A stretch of DNA of 64,000 bases from Sulfurimonas sp. HSL-3221 (GTDB lineage: Bacteria > Campylobacterota > Campylobacteria > Campylobacterales > Sulfurimonadaceae). The notes below the pieces were generated by a model. That model saw only the letters and a list, made by a program, of their open reading frames with translations. It was not told the DNA's origin and ran no database searches. The stretch's first letter is position 1; every line of letters starts with the position of its first letter. The translations under genes and the position numbers were made by a program. Positions 39,868-48,766 of this stretch are shown here, one piece after another. The DNA is taken from NCBI RefSeq assembly GCF_021044585.1, contig NZ_CP087998.1:1736001-1800000 (forward strand), in the 5' to 3' direction.

Positions 39868-40077
39868 TCACAAAATGTAAAGATCCTGTGCAGTTGAGTT
39901 ACCGATGACAAAGGAGACCTGCTGTCCCACAGAGAGTGGTCCAACCTCCCTCATAGAGTTGTAGTGAATCTGACTTTGGTCGATTGTAATTGTTTTACTA
40001 TTCAATTTTTGTCGGATAATGCCGTATCCCTGGTCGAGACTGTACCAAATGATGGTTCCTTCTACTCGCTGTGACAT
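39868..40077 (-). CDS. Divergent cold-shock-domain protein
   Basis: 69 residues with the size and strand pattern of CspA. The sequence is divergent: the RNP1 region reads DQGYGII (usual KGFGFI) and RNP2 reads TITIDQSQI (usual VFVHF). AAAGGATCAC precedes the ATG. RNA binding may be altered or lost. Confidence 0.72.
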   Translation of the reverse strand: MSQRVEGTIIWYSLDQGYGIIRQKLNSKTITIDQSQIHYNSMREVGPLSVGQQVSFVIGNSTAQDLYIL

Positions 40078-40181
40078 ATGTGATCCTTTAAATGTATGGA
40101 TCGCCAACCGGCATCGCGGCAACGGCTGAAGAACATGAATATATGATTGAAAAATGTTTGCGATGCGGGAAATGGTTACGT

Positions 40182-40367
40182 TCAGTCCCTGAGGTTGAGC
40201 CAGGAAGCCGGATTTAGAAAAGTCAATCCGCTTTCCATCCATATTTCTGATTCACTGTTTCTTGCGTAGATGTGACCATCGATCAGCTTGTAGCGGATGC
40301 CGGTAATCACACTGGTCAGCTGTTTACCCTCTTTTAATGCCTTTAACACGGCTTCTCTGCTATCCAT
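40182..40367 (-). CDS. Small protein of unknown function
   Basis: 61 residues (MDSREAVLKALKEGKQLTSVITGIRYKLIDG...). AAGGATC precedes the ATG at 40367. It lies between the two cold-shock-domain genes on the same strand. No family recognised. Confidence 0.65.
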   Translation of the reverse strand: MDSREAVLKALKEGKQLTSVITGIRYKLIDGHIYARNSESEIWMESGLTFLNPASWLNLRD

Positions 40368-40451
40368 GTAGATCCTTGAAATCGCTCTATAAAAGAACAC
40401 AAGCCCTCTTAGCTGAACGCATTCAGGGCAGCACACGCTGCCGGCAGAACA

Positions 40452-40670
40452 TTACAGCAGCGTAACGTTCTCTGCCTGAGGACCTTTTTGACCCTGCCCG
40501 ATACTGAAGGTAACTTTCTGACCTTCGTTCAGTTCTACGCGGCCATAACCGCTGTTGTTGACCTGACGGAAATGAACGAATACGTCATCTCCACCGTTTT
40601 GAGGGGCAATAAACCCAAAGCCTTTTTCACCGTTGAACCATTTGACGGTTCCATTGATCATATCTGCCAC
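40452..40670 (-). CDS. Cold-shock protein (CspA family)
   Basis: About 72 residues. Canonical [15 protein letters not shown] (RNP1) and DVFVHF (RNP2). It should bind single-stranded nucleic acid and act as an RNA chaperone. I prefer the GTG at 40670 because AAGGA is 7 bases upstream; ATG at 40661 gives the same core. About 160 bases upstream lack a gene and may be a thermo-responsive leader. Confidence 0.95.
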   Translation of the reverse strand: MADMINGTVKWFNGEKGFGFIAPQNGGDDVFVHFRQVNNSGYGRVELNEGQKVTFSIGQGQKGPQAENVTLL

Positions 40671-40840
40671 AGCAAATCCTTGTGTATGTTTGTCGAAAAG
40701 TAAAGTGGAGTAATCTAAGAGGAGAGAATAAAACTGCGACCGATAGTCTTCAATAATGTGCAAACCAAGATGAAACTCTAAATCATCTTTCAATACGGAC
40801 AGTATACCTGAACCGCGCCGATATAGCAAGGCTACGTCGA

Positions 40841-41641
40841 TTAACCGGAGGAAGGCATAGCTATCCGTTCGACATTGACAGACATATTCAGGAGTTCGAC
40901 GGGATCGCCAAATTGCGTATAGATGGCAACGTCGGCCGCATCCCGTCCGTAAGCGATCGCAATGCGCCCTCCGCGCAGATTGCTTTGTGTCGGATCGAAC
41001 GTATACCAGCGACCGCCCACAAAGGCTTCAAGCCAGGCGTGAAGGTCCATCGGTGCGAGGTGTTCCAGGTAGCCGACGACCATGCGTGCCGGTATCGACA
41101 GCGCCCGGCAGCAGGCGATGCCCAGATGGGCCATGTCGCGGCAGACGCCGCGGCCCGTCTGGTTGAGTTCGGCGGCGCTGATGATCTGCTGCCCCATACC
41201 GGGTGCGTACTGAACGGTATTGCGGATATACTCGACGATGGCGGTGCACTGGTCGTATCCGGCAGCCCGGCCCGCCGTGATCGATCTCGCCATTTCGGTG
41301 AAACGGTCCGATTCGCAATAGCGGCTCGGATAAAGAAACGGTAATGTCTCGCTGGGTAACTGCTGCACTTCGACAAACGGAGCTCCTGCAGAAATATCAC
41401 AAACGTCCGATGTTTCGAAATCGCCGGAAGTATGCACGGTAAAATACCCTGCAGGTGCGACCAGCCGCTGACACAGATTGCCGAAGGTATCGGTAAATTC
41501 CACTACCGGAACACTCGGTGTCAAAACGTAATGTTCGCTGGAAACCCACTGCTGCCACCCGCTCTGCGGTCGCAGCATCAGCAGGAACGGTGTCGGTACG
41601 GGAATGCTGAATTCAAGGAAACAAGAGGCGTGTAACCACAT
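40841..41641 (-). CDS. Transglutaminase-like cysteine peptidase domain protein
   Basis: 266 residues. An N-terminal beta domain (about 1-120) is followed by a transglutaminase core with Cys in [10 protein letters not shown] (about 164), His in [10 protein letters not shown] (about 201) and Asp in YTFDPTQSN (about 216). No signal peptide. Such proteins are often peptidases or crosslinkers; substrate unknown. Stands alone within the island. Confidence 0.9.
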   Translation of the reverse strand: MWLHASCFLEFSIPVPTPFLLMLRPQSGWQQWVSSEHYVLTPSVPVVEFTDTFGNLCQRLVAPAGYFTVHTSGDFETSDVCDISAGAPFVEVQQLPSETLPFLYPSRYCESDRFTEMARSITAGRAAGYDQCTAIVEYIRNTVQYAPGMGQQIISAAELNQTGRGVCRDMAHLGIACCRALSIPARMVVGYLEHLAPMDLHAWLEAFVGGRWYTFDPTQSNLRGGRIAIAYGRDAADVAIYTQFGDPVELLNMSVNVERIAMPSSG

Positions 41642-42046
41642 AACAATCCTTCACAGTACTGCGAGCGTCTTTTTAACGTCATCATTTGTAGCGGATGGGC
41701 TTCTTGATTAAGTCCGGCAATTATTGCCGCCATCAAGCTCTATATTTGATCAGTAGCATCAGTGCATCCGAACCCCATGAACTTTCTATTATAGCGCGCA
41801 ACAAATCATTTGCAGGTATGCGGTACGCCAAACTTTCACCCTACATAAACATAACGGAGGCGCGGACCGAACACCCGCCGGTTATCTTCCGCATCAAGCC
41901 GCATCACGTTGAAAACGAGTAGTATTTCAATAAACAAACTATAATTTGCTTTGTATAAAATATAAAAAAAGGAATGGCCGTCTAATCATGCAAACGCCGT
42001 TTGATTGCATACGAAGGCTATAAAGTGTAAAGCATAATTTTCCATC
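41642..42046. other. Gene-free region with repeat related to the attC-like site
   Basis: No gene is seen. At 41850-41895 is a segment (ATAACGGAGGCGCGG..., GAACACCCGC, GGTTATCT, CGCAT) about three-quarters identical to the 5' part of the attC-like site at 1597-1645. No GTTAGGC-like core follows within 100 bases, so it is a remnant or another repeat family. Confidence 0.55.
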
Positions 42047-42718
42047 ATGAATCCTGTTTCTGATTCCGGGCATAATGATCCGTTCAGCACCATCAGCCAC
42101 ATGGTGGCGGCACTCGTTTTTATCTGGTACGGCTTTCGATTGATTTTGCTGTCGCACGGTACCCGTCTGCGCGTTATTTCCGTCGGCATCTATGTATTTT
42201 CTGTCATTTTTTTGTTATCGATGAGCGGTGTTTATCATTATCTTGAAACAGGCGGCGAGGCGCGTGCCGTTTTGCAGCGGCTCGACCATGCGGGCATTTT
42301 CGTCCTGATCGCCGGTACCTTTACACCGATTCACGCCATCCTGTTCCGCGGTTTCCTCCGATGGGGATTCCTTGCATTTGTCTGGACCTTTGCCGTCACG
42401 GCGCTGACCCTGAAAACGATCTACTTCAACGATCTGTCGGAGTGGGTTGGATTGACGCTGTACATCGGCTTCGGCTGGCTGGGGGTCGTTTCCGGTTATG
42501 CATCGTACCGGCTGTACGGATTCGCGTTCATCAGGCCGTTGTTATTCGGCGCCCTGGCCTATACCGCCGGGGCCAATATGGATTTTCTGCGGTGGCCTAC
42601 GGTCATCCCGGGTGTGATCGGGCCGCACGAGATGTTCCATATCGCGATTATTGCCGGTATCGCCTGGCACTGGCAGTTCATCGACCGCATCGTCAAACGG
42701 CAAACTGAAAGGGCATGA
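42047..42718 (+). CDS. Haemolysin III / PAQR-family membrane protein
   Basis: 223 residues with seven hydrophobic helices. Family residues: SGVYHYL (about 58-64), LDHAGIFVLIAGTFTP (about 78-93) and HEMFHIAIIAG near the end, whose His residues form the Zn site in PAQR proteins. Role in bacteria is not clear; these are membrane hydrolase-like proteins. It is the only plus-strand gene in the right half of the island. Confidence 0.92.
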   Translation: MNPVSDSGHNDPFSTISHMVAALVFIWYGFRLILLSHGTRLRVISVGIYVFSVIFLLSMSGVYHYLETGGEARAVLQRLDHAGIFVLIAGTFTPIHAILFRGFLRWGFLAFVWTFAVTALTLKTIYFNDLSEWVGLTLYIGFGWLGVVSGYASYRLYGFAFIRPLLFGALAYTAGANMDFLRWPTVIPGVIGPHEMFHIAIIAGIAWHWQFIDRIVKRQTERA

Positions 42719-42858
42719 GCAAACGGAAAGCGGATGCATGCGCTTTTGTGCGACAGGGCGTTTCGGACCATTGACGGCATGCGGAAAAAGAGCCGTAAGG
42801 AAAACGAGATGAAAAGCGGACCGGCGGGAGACCCGGCGGCCTCGGAGGAAGCGGCGGC

Positions 42859-43374
42859 CTAGAACTTGAGCGCGCACGCCTCTTCGTAGCTTTTGGGCGC
42901 CGCGCGCAGGGTGCTGCCCTTGAGCTGGTCGTAAAGGGCGTCGAGTTTCTCCTCGGCGCCCATGCGCTTGAGCTCCTTCTTGTCCATGTCGGCGGATTCG
43001 ACGAGCTCGTTCCATACGGAGCTCTCGTCCAGCGAAAAAGCGTAGACGGTTACGCCCTCGTAGACGAAAACGGCATCGCTCGCCAGGTCACCGACAAAGA
43101 GTGTCGTCAGGGTTTTAGGAGAGAGGACGCTTTTGTAGCGTTCGAAGGCCGCTTCGAAGTCGTCAAAGCTTGCCAGCTCTCCGGCGAAAAAGAGCATCTT
43201 TTCCTCGTCCGAAATGGCGATGGCCTGTTTGAGCATTGTCTGGGGCTTGGATTTGCCCTCGGTGACGACGAGCGCCCCGCGGTAGCCGTAACGGCCCGGT
43301 ACGCCCAGCGCGCCCTTGAGCGCCGGCTGCCACTCCAGTTTGTTGTCGTAGATGTAATCGATCGGTGTTCCCAT
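42859..43374 (-). CDS. Hypothetical cytosolic protein
   Basis: 171 residues, no family recognised. It has no signal peptide and a mixed alpha/beta look (YRGALVVTEGKSKPQTMLKQ, KMLFFAGELASFDDFEAAF, TLTTLFVGDLASDAVFVYEG). I chose the ATG at 43374 because AAGGAAC is upstream. It is high in GC, like the core genome, although it lies inside the att sites. Confidence 0.72.
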   Translation of the reverse strand: MGTPIDYIYDNKLEWQPALKGALGVPGRYGYRGALVVTEGKSKPQTMLKQAIAISDEEKMLFFAGELASFDDFEAAFERYKSVLSPKTLTTLFVGDLASDAVFVYEGVTVYAFSLDESSVWNELVESADMDKKELKRMGAEEKLDALYDQLKGSTLRAAPKSYEEACALKF

Positions 43375-43712
43375 GGGAGTTCCTTGGTGTGAACCCATCG
43401 TAAAAATGTCATGAATGAACGAAATATTATCTCTGCTTCCGCGTTCAGAAATCTTTGCAATGCAATTCGAGATTTGCTTCGTTCAAGTTATGTGTAAGCA
43501 CCGCAAGAGAGATAGCTGCCGTTACGCTTGTAGGAAGAATAAAAAATATGCATAAATCATACCAATGGATGGGCCGTTTTTGTCGTGAAAATTAGATAGA
43601 CGTATAACAACTGTCAGCCGTTGGCTTCAATAGTAGTTTGACGCCGGGGCTCACGTAAAAAGTGATTGAGTTAGAATATACCCCAGGGGTTGAATCTCCA
43701 TTTCACTTGTCT
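43375..43712. other. Gene-free spacer near the island right end
   Basis: About 340 bases without a credible ORF or RNA gene. Composition is mixed and AT-richer than the gene before it. Confidence 0.4.
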
Positions 43713-43748
43713 CCGCCTCGATTAAAGAAAAAATCGTCTTCGAAAAAT
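43713..43748 (+). repeat. 36-bp direct repeat, copy 1
   Basis: Matches 44158-44193 at 33 of 36 positions (CCGCCTCGATTAAAGAAAA... versus CCGCCTTGATTTTAGAAAA...). One copy is inside the island, the other 73 bases outside attR. Confidence 0.7.
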
Positions 43749-43801
43749 CATTTGCCTATTTTTCTCGCTCCCTTGTCTATACAACGTAGGAACGATGAAA
43801 G

Positions 43802-43933
43802 ATGCGGGCTTTTTATGAACGTCTGAAAGCCAACGGCAAACACTCGACTGCTGCACAGATTGCCGTCATGAGAAAAATCTATACTGCCACTAAAAAACTG
43901 GACAGCAGTTTAAGATGCGATCTTCCTAAATGA
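43802..43933 (+). pseudogene. IS110-family transposase C-terminal remnant
   Basis: 43 residues (MRAFYERLKANGKHSTAAQIAVMRKIYTATKKL...) match the C-terminal end typical of IS110 transposases (FYxRL...GK...K.A..AVMRKLL). The rest of the gene and element are gone. Confidence 0.7.
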
Positions 43934-43934
43934 T

Positions 43935-43990
43935 ACAATTGACGAAGCATTCTGGTGCCATTATGGTGCCATTCATTACTAAAAAAAACG
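43935..43990 (-). pseudogene. Integrase C-terminal remnant
   Basis: Read on the minus strand, the bases encode NGTIMAP, close to NDTVMAP at the C-terminus of the intact island integrase; DNA similarity covers about 25-30 bases (GCACTGAATGACACC-like). It suggests an earlier element with a related integrase. Confidence 0.5.
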
Positions 43991-44067
43991 TGTTTATTGA
44001 GGAAAGTCAAAAATACGAAACCCCGTTGTTTCGGTGTCTAGCGGTATTGTGTAGTTCTTTCAAGGGC

Positions 44068-44085
44068 ATCCAGTATCCGGAGCCA
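44068..44085 (+). repeat. attR of the tRNA-Asn island
   Basis: Exact 18-base copy of the tRNA-Asn 3' end (33749-33766), with no tRNA upstream of it. Confidence 0.88.
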
Positions 44086-44157
44086 TTTTCTTCGACGCTT
44101 TTTCCTAAACTCTTCGTTGTCACAGCACTCACGTACAATAGTACGCTTCGCACTGTT

Positions 44158-44193
44158 CCGCCTTGATTTTAGAAAAAATCGTCTTCGAAAAAT
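44158..44193 (+). repeat. 36-bp direct repeat, copy 2
   Basis: Second copy of the repeat at 43713-43748 (33/36). It lies just outside the island next to the second helicase gene's 3' end. Confidence 0.7.
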
Positions 44194-44240
44194 TCTTTCA
44201 TAATCTAAATGCAAATTGATTGAGAGTGTATACTCGCCGC

Positions 44241-45485
44241 CTAGCGCCCTTCGGCCTCTTTTTGGGCCTGTTCGCGCAGACGGTCTTTCTTGCTTTTTTT
44301 CTTTCCCTTTACCGGGGCCGGGCCTTTTGTCTTAACCGGGGCTTCGCCGGTCAGTTCAAAGCCTTCGACCCGCTCGCGCGGCAGCCGGATCTTCGCGCGT
44401 TTTTCGATGACCTTGAAATGCGCCTGCGTCTCATGGTCGATGAACGAAACGGCCGTGCCCGATTTTCCGGCGCGCCCTGTCCGCCCGATGCGGTGGATGT
44501 AATCCGCCGGGGAGCGCGGAAGGTCGAAGTTGACGACACAGTCGATATCCTCGACATGCAGTCCCCTCCCGACGAGATCGGTGGCGAAGAGGATGCGGAA
44601 CTGTTTCTGCTTGAAATCCTCCAGCGTCGCGCTGCGCTCCTCCTGCGTGAGGTCGCCGTGGAACGACTCCGCCGAAAAGCCGTACTTGCGGAACTTCGCG
44701 GCGATATTGTCCGCCGCGCGCTTGTTGGCCATAAAGACCAGAACCTGCTCCCACGGTTCGCTCTCCAGCAGATGGCGCAGCAGCGGCCCGCGCTTCTCGC
44801 GGTCCACCTCGATGACCCGCTGCTCAATACTCTGAACCGTCGGTGCCTCCGACGCAAAGGCCACTTCCACGGCTTCCTGCGTAATGCGCGATGCGATAGC
44901 CTGCATCTTCGGCGGATAGGTCGCGGAAAAAAGAAGATTCTGCCGCTTTTCGGGAAGCTGCGGCAGAATAAGATCCAGCTCTTCGGCAAAGCCGAGGTCA
45001 AGCATCTTGTCCGCCTCGTCGAGGACCAGGAACTCCAGATGCGAGAGGTTCATCTGCTTCTTGCTCAGTACGTCGATGAGCCGCCCGGAGGTTGCCACGA
45101 CGACATCGCACCCCTGCTGCACGGCGTAAAGCTGATCGCCGATGCGCTCGCCGCCGATGATGCTGACGACCTTGGGCGGCTTCGGCAGGAAAGCGCCGAA
45201 GGTCTCGAACGCCTGCGCCACCTGCAGCGTCAGCTCCCGCGTCGGGGTCAGCACCAGGGCCTTGATCTTCGCCTTGCCCTCCCCTTTGCGCTGCGACCAG
45301 AGCTGCAGGAGCGGCAGCACAAACCCGGCGCTTTTGCCGCTGCCCGTCTGCGCACGTGCTATGACGTCCCTGCCTTCGAGCAGCAGCGGGATCACCCGCT
45401 GCTGTACGGGCGTCGGTTCGACGTAGCCGTTCTCCCGCAATGCGCGTTCGATCGCGCCGATAAGTCCGAGTCCGGTAAACGACAT
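44241..45485 (-). CDS. DEAD-box RNA helicase (RhlE-like), core copy
   Basis: 414 residues. Motifs: PTPVQQRVIP (Q), AQTGSGKSAGF (I), PTRELTLQV (Ia), LVLDEADKMLD (II), SATYP (III), VLVFMANKRAADN (IV), DLVGRGLHVEDI (V) and [10 protein letters not shown] (VI). A basic tail follows (about 385-414). It is a paralogue of the island helicase (38289-39617), which lies on the other strand. Likely works in ribosome assembly or RNA decay. Confidence 0.95.
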   Translation of the reverse strand: MSFTGLGLIGAIERALRENGYVEPTPVQQRVIPLLLEGRDVIARAQTGSGKSAGFVLPLLQLWSQRKGEGKAKIKALVLTPTRELTLQVAQAFETFGAFLPKPPKVVSIIGGERIGDQLYAVQQGCDVVVATSGRLIDVLSKKQMNLSHLEFLVLDEADKMLDLGFAEELDLILPQLPEKRQNLLFSATYPPKMQAIASRITQEAVEVAFASEAPTVQSIEQRVIEVDREKRGPLLRHLLESEPWEQVLVFMANKRAADNIAAKFRKYGFSAESFHGDLTQEERSATLEDFKQKQFRILFATDLVGRGLHVEDIDCVVNFDLPRSPADYIHRIGRTGRAGKSGTAVSFIDHETQAHFKVIEKRAKIRLPRERVEGFELTGEAPVKTKGPAPVKGKKKSKKDRLREQAQKEAEGR

Positions 45486-45619
45486 GAAGGTTTCCTCATA
45501 GTTTGTTGCACGTATTTTAGGGGGTTTGGGCTTTAACGCACATCGTCACCATGCATCGGCTGCAAAAAGCCGGTCAGTCGGCCCTCCCTTACACCATGCT
45601 GTTAGAAAAATTCATCCGC

Positions 45620-47593
45620 TCACAGCTCGCAGGTATCGTTTGAACAAAAACGGCTTTCGATCCCGTCGCTGTCCGCAAACTTGTTCCAGTCGATATGCGG
45701 CATGGCGGCAAGCTTCTCTTCGTAGGTTTCCCGGGAGATCCCTTCGTAGGGCATCTGCTTGTAGGCCCCGCTCTCGGAGTGCGGCAGCATGGAAACCGAT
45801 TTGATCACCGGGGCGAACTGCGCGAGCATGTGCTCGACCTGGTGCCCCTCTGTTTCGGGATCGAAATAGACGGTGCAGCTGACCATGTTGTCGCTCCATT
45901 CGCGCTGTATCATGGCGAGGAAAGCGAACTGCTCCCAGGCGGAAACCTCGGTCGCCTTTCGAGTTTTTCCCTGGTCGATCGGAAACGCGAAAACGGTCGT
46001 GTTCTCGCTGTAGACGTCGGGTTCATGCGCAACGCCCGCCGCCTTGAGCAGACGGCAGACCGCGGTATCATTGCCGACGCGCATCCGCCGCAAAGCGTAT
46101 TGGAACGTCGGGAAGTGCATCCCGGAGCTCACGCCCGCCAGCTGCGAGATCGTCCCCGAGGGCTTGATCGTCGTCACCCGGATGGAGGGCGGTACGCCGG
46201 CTTCAGACGCCAGTTTGCGGTTTGCCGAGCGCACCACCTTGTAGCCCCTGCGCAGCCGCCTTGTCAATTCGGTCGCCCCCAGCTGGTCCAGCATGTCCGC
46301 CATGCCCGAAAGACTGACCCCAATGCGCCGGTTGCGGACCACGATCGCGTTTGTTTCGGGGCGATGCGTCGGCAGCAGCGCGACCGTTGAAGCGTAAAAC
46401 GTGGCGTACTCCAGTACCCTATAGAAGTCGTCTTCCCCCGCGCATCGCGACGGAAAGACCTCGGCCAGGTTGCACAGCTCGTAACTCTCGAGCGGTATCT
46501 CGCTGCAGGGGTTTGCCAGCCACGCCCGGTCTTCGGACTCTCTGCCGTAGCGCCCGTATTTTTGCACGTTGATCAGGTTCATGATGCCCGGTTCGCCGTT
46601 GGCGATAATGTGTTTTGCGATGATGGGGAGTTTCGCAAAATCTTCCGTCTTTTTCAGCACAACGGTGTTGTTTGACATCCAGCCGATCTCGGCACGTTCG
46701 GGGAAACGTTCATAATCTTTCAGGGAGAGAAAGCTCTCATCCTCCGCCGACCCCAGGGCGATCTCGGCACTGCGGCGCACATTGCCGGCCACGACACAGG
46801 CGCCGATGGCATTGAAGATATCGGCGGTGCAGCGCGTCGCATCCGTTTCTCCGGCGCAAAAAGCGTCCAGATAGCTCTCTATCCTTCGGTGAAGCGTCTT
46901 GAGCGGCTCCGGTCCCGAAGCAGTACCGCCGAAGCCCCTGATAGGCGCCCCCGCGGGCCGGATCATATCGTAGTCGAATGTGAACCACGCCCCGCCCCTG
47001 GTGTAGCTTTCGATCAGCAGCCTTACCGATGCGACCCACCCTTCCCTGCTGTCTGGAATGACAAAAGGTACCGGGCGCGATTTGTCCGGCACGGCCGTAC
47101 CCCGCCCCTTCCATGCGGTGTTGAAACCGACCCCGACGCCGCACATCAGCATGTCCATCGTCCAGTCCGCGGCGGTGGCGAGGTCGGCGGTGTCGACCGC
47201 GCCACAGTTGTTGAGCGCCGCGGCGCCCCGGGTGTAAACATACTCCGTGCCCATCGCCCAGAGCCCCCGCCCCGGCGGCAGCCATTTCATCTCGAACATC
47301 GCCTCGGCCATTTCGGCAGCGTACGACTGCCAATACCCTTCGTCCCAATGCAGCCTGCTCAGCGCATAATGGTGTTTTCGGACGGACATCACCCCGTTCG
47401 TCACCCGGATGACGGTATCGGCCCAATGCTCCTGCGATCCGTCCTCCATTTTCCGACTGTAAGTTCGGTAGTACGTCGTTTCCCCAAAACCGCCAAAGCC
47501 GAACTCCGGTTTGCGCTGCCGCAGCGCGCCGCAGATCTGCTCTTTAAGTTCAAACCGCTCCGTAATCATCATCTTTGTGTCACTGTCACTCAT
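45620..47593 (-). CDS. Adenosylcobalamin-dependent (class II) ribonucleoside-triphosphate reductase
   Basis: 657 residues, similar to the monomeric Lactobacillus-type RTPR. The first redox Cys is in LNNCGAVDT; the active-site NPCSEIPLESYELCNLAEVFP and the C-terminal CSNDTCEL Cys pair are present. It makes dNTPs from NTPs with coenzyme B12, independent of oxygen. I chose the ATG at 47593 because AAGGAGACGAGGG precedes it. No cobalamin riboswitch is visible upstream. Confidence 0.9.
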   Translation of the reverse strand: MSDSDTKMMITERFELKEQICGALRQRKPEFGFGGFGETTYYRTYSRKMEDGSQEHWADTVIRVTNGVMSVRKHHYALSRLHWDEGYWQSYAAEMAEAMFEMKWLPPGRGLWAMGTEYVYTRGAAALNNCGAVDTADLATAADWTMDMLMCGVGVGFNTAWKGRGTAVPDKSRPVPFVIPDSREGWVASVRLLIESYTRGGAWFTFDYDMIRPAGAPIRGFGGTASGPEPLKTLHRRIESYLDAFCAGETDATRCTADIFNAIGACVVAGNVRRSAEIALGSAEDESFLSLKDYERFPERAEIGWMSNNTVVLKKTEDFAKLPIIAKHIIANGEPGIMNLINVQKYGRYGRESEDRAWLANPCSEIPLESYELCNLAEVFPSRCAGEDDFYRVLEYATFYASTVALLPTHRPETNAIVVRNRRIGVSLSGMADMLDQLGATELTRRLRRGYKVVRSANRKLASEAGVPPSIRVTTIKPSGTISQLAGVSSGMHFPTFQYALRRMRVGNDTAVCRLLKAAGVAHEPDVYSENTTVFAFPIDQGKTRKATEVSAWEQFAFLAMIQREWSDNMVSCTVYFDPETEGHQVEHMLAQFAPVIKSVSMLPHSESGAYKQMPYEGISRETYEEKLAAMPHIDWNKFADSDGIESRFCSNDTCEL

Positions 47594-47863
47594 CCCTCGT
47601 CTCCTTGCTGTCCTATGCAACAAGTATAGTACGATTTCCACAAGCACTCGATGATTTCTGTCAAAATGTTCCTACCCCATCTCTTCTGACGCCGTTTTGA
47701 AAACATCGGCACACAAAACAGCATGAGCTCCCCTGCGTAATCGCTGCTCTTACGTTCAATTTACAATCGCGAAACAATCAAGGCATCTGAAGCAGGGATG
47801 AGTATCTTGGAAAGTAAAAAAGAGCGTAGCGCCAAAACCCTCCTAGAGAGTTTTGACTATATA

Positions 47864-48474
47864 TTACTGTAACACTAGAACAGGAGCTGCTACAGAACAA
47901 TCGAAGTTAGAAATACTGTTGATATACACTGTGCCTGAAGTCACAAGTACAGCCTCTGAAAAGAGATCGATATTGTATGAAGCATCTACTTTAAAGGTTT
48001 CTGTAGATGAATTAACATCATATGAAAGTCCCGTAGTTGCATCAGATGTGAACTCCAGAATGCCGCTCTGCATCGAATATGTCAAGTAACCATAATCGTA
48101 ATCGGGGTCATCGACAAGCAGTTCGGAACCGTAAGCAGTTCGGAACCGTAAGCACGATCTTGTGTATACGCATGATAATCATAGCTTCCAACTGCATCCG
48201 TACAGAAGTAATAATCGATATTTGAGGCGTCATAGGTATCCAGAGCAAAATCAAGATCGACATTAATGTGATATCCCATCACGCCCGTAGCATTCAGATC
48301 TGCAAAGGTGACGTTGATGTCACCGACGCCAAAATTACCAGAAGAGCCAGAAGAACCGCAACCGCCAAGGCCCAGGGCCAAAGTACCTACAAGAATAGAT
48401 AAAATATAGTTTTTAATTGTTATATCCCAATATTTAATATCGCCTATACTACATTCATAGAGGTTACATATCAC
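47864..48474 (-). pseudogene. Lipoprotein gene split by a 17-bp tandem duplication
   Basis: A lipoprotein with lipobox LGGC begins near 48474 (GTG start, other starts possible). It reads ...DRAYGSELL and then shifts frame at a direct tandem repeat, stopping at 48082. Removing one repeat copy restores one frame that runs through VDDPDYDYGYLTYSMQ to the stop at 47864, giving about 195 residues of an unknown Tyr/Asp-rich lipoprotein. The break is therefore recent or phase-variable. Confidence 0.8.
48116..48149 (+). repeat. 17-bp tandem duplication in lipoprotein gene
   Basis: Two adjacent identical copies of AAGCAGTTCGGAACCGT (48116-48132 and 48133-48149) followed by AAGCA, the start of a third. 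Because 17 is not a multiple of 3, the duplication changes the reading frame. Confidence 0.93.
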
Positions 48475-48647
48475 TTAATTTTTGACATGTATATAAATAT
48501 CTTACAACTATAAATAATATATACTGTATTTAATATTGGAGTCTGAAAGCTTCGAGCGCATCCTTGTCAAATCAGACGAGCTCATTACAAAGCTAATGAA
48601 TAAAGAAAAAAACATATTTTTCGAAGCCCACTCTTTTCAAAATTTGT

Positions 48648-48653
48648 TATAAT
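48648..48653 (+). promoter_or_regulatory. Predicted -10 box for DUF4395 gene
   Basis: TATAAT in an AT-rich gap, about 115 bases before the likely TTG start at 48767. Confidence 0.45.
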
Positions 48654-48766
48654 TCGTCCCGCATCAAAACTTTATCACAATGCAAAAGCGTGGATCCCTT
48701 GTTCATACGATGTTTATAGAAACAGGGAATGCTTGCACATACACTCACGCATCCAAAGGAAGTTTT

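Larger units (their letters stand above)
33767..44085. mobile_element. Mobilisable genomic island in tRNA-Asn (about 10.3 kb)
   Basis: Bounded by an exact 18-bp direct repeat. It contains an integrase, a HTH/excisionase-like gene, a relaxase with nested mob genes, a MobC-like gene, a likely oriT, and cargo genes (GNAT, DEAD-box helicase, two cold-shock-domain proteins, transglutaminase-like, HlyIII, hypotheticals). No conjugation (type IV secretion) genes are present, so transfer would need a helper element. The mobilisation part is more AT-rich than the flanks. Confidence 0.82.

Noticed and set aside
47594-47863. Cobalamin riboswitch upstream of the class II ribonucleotide reductase
   Set aside because: No B12-box-like sequence or matching multi-stem layout is visible in the 270-base gap.
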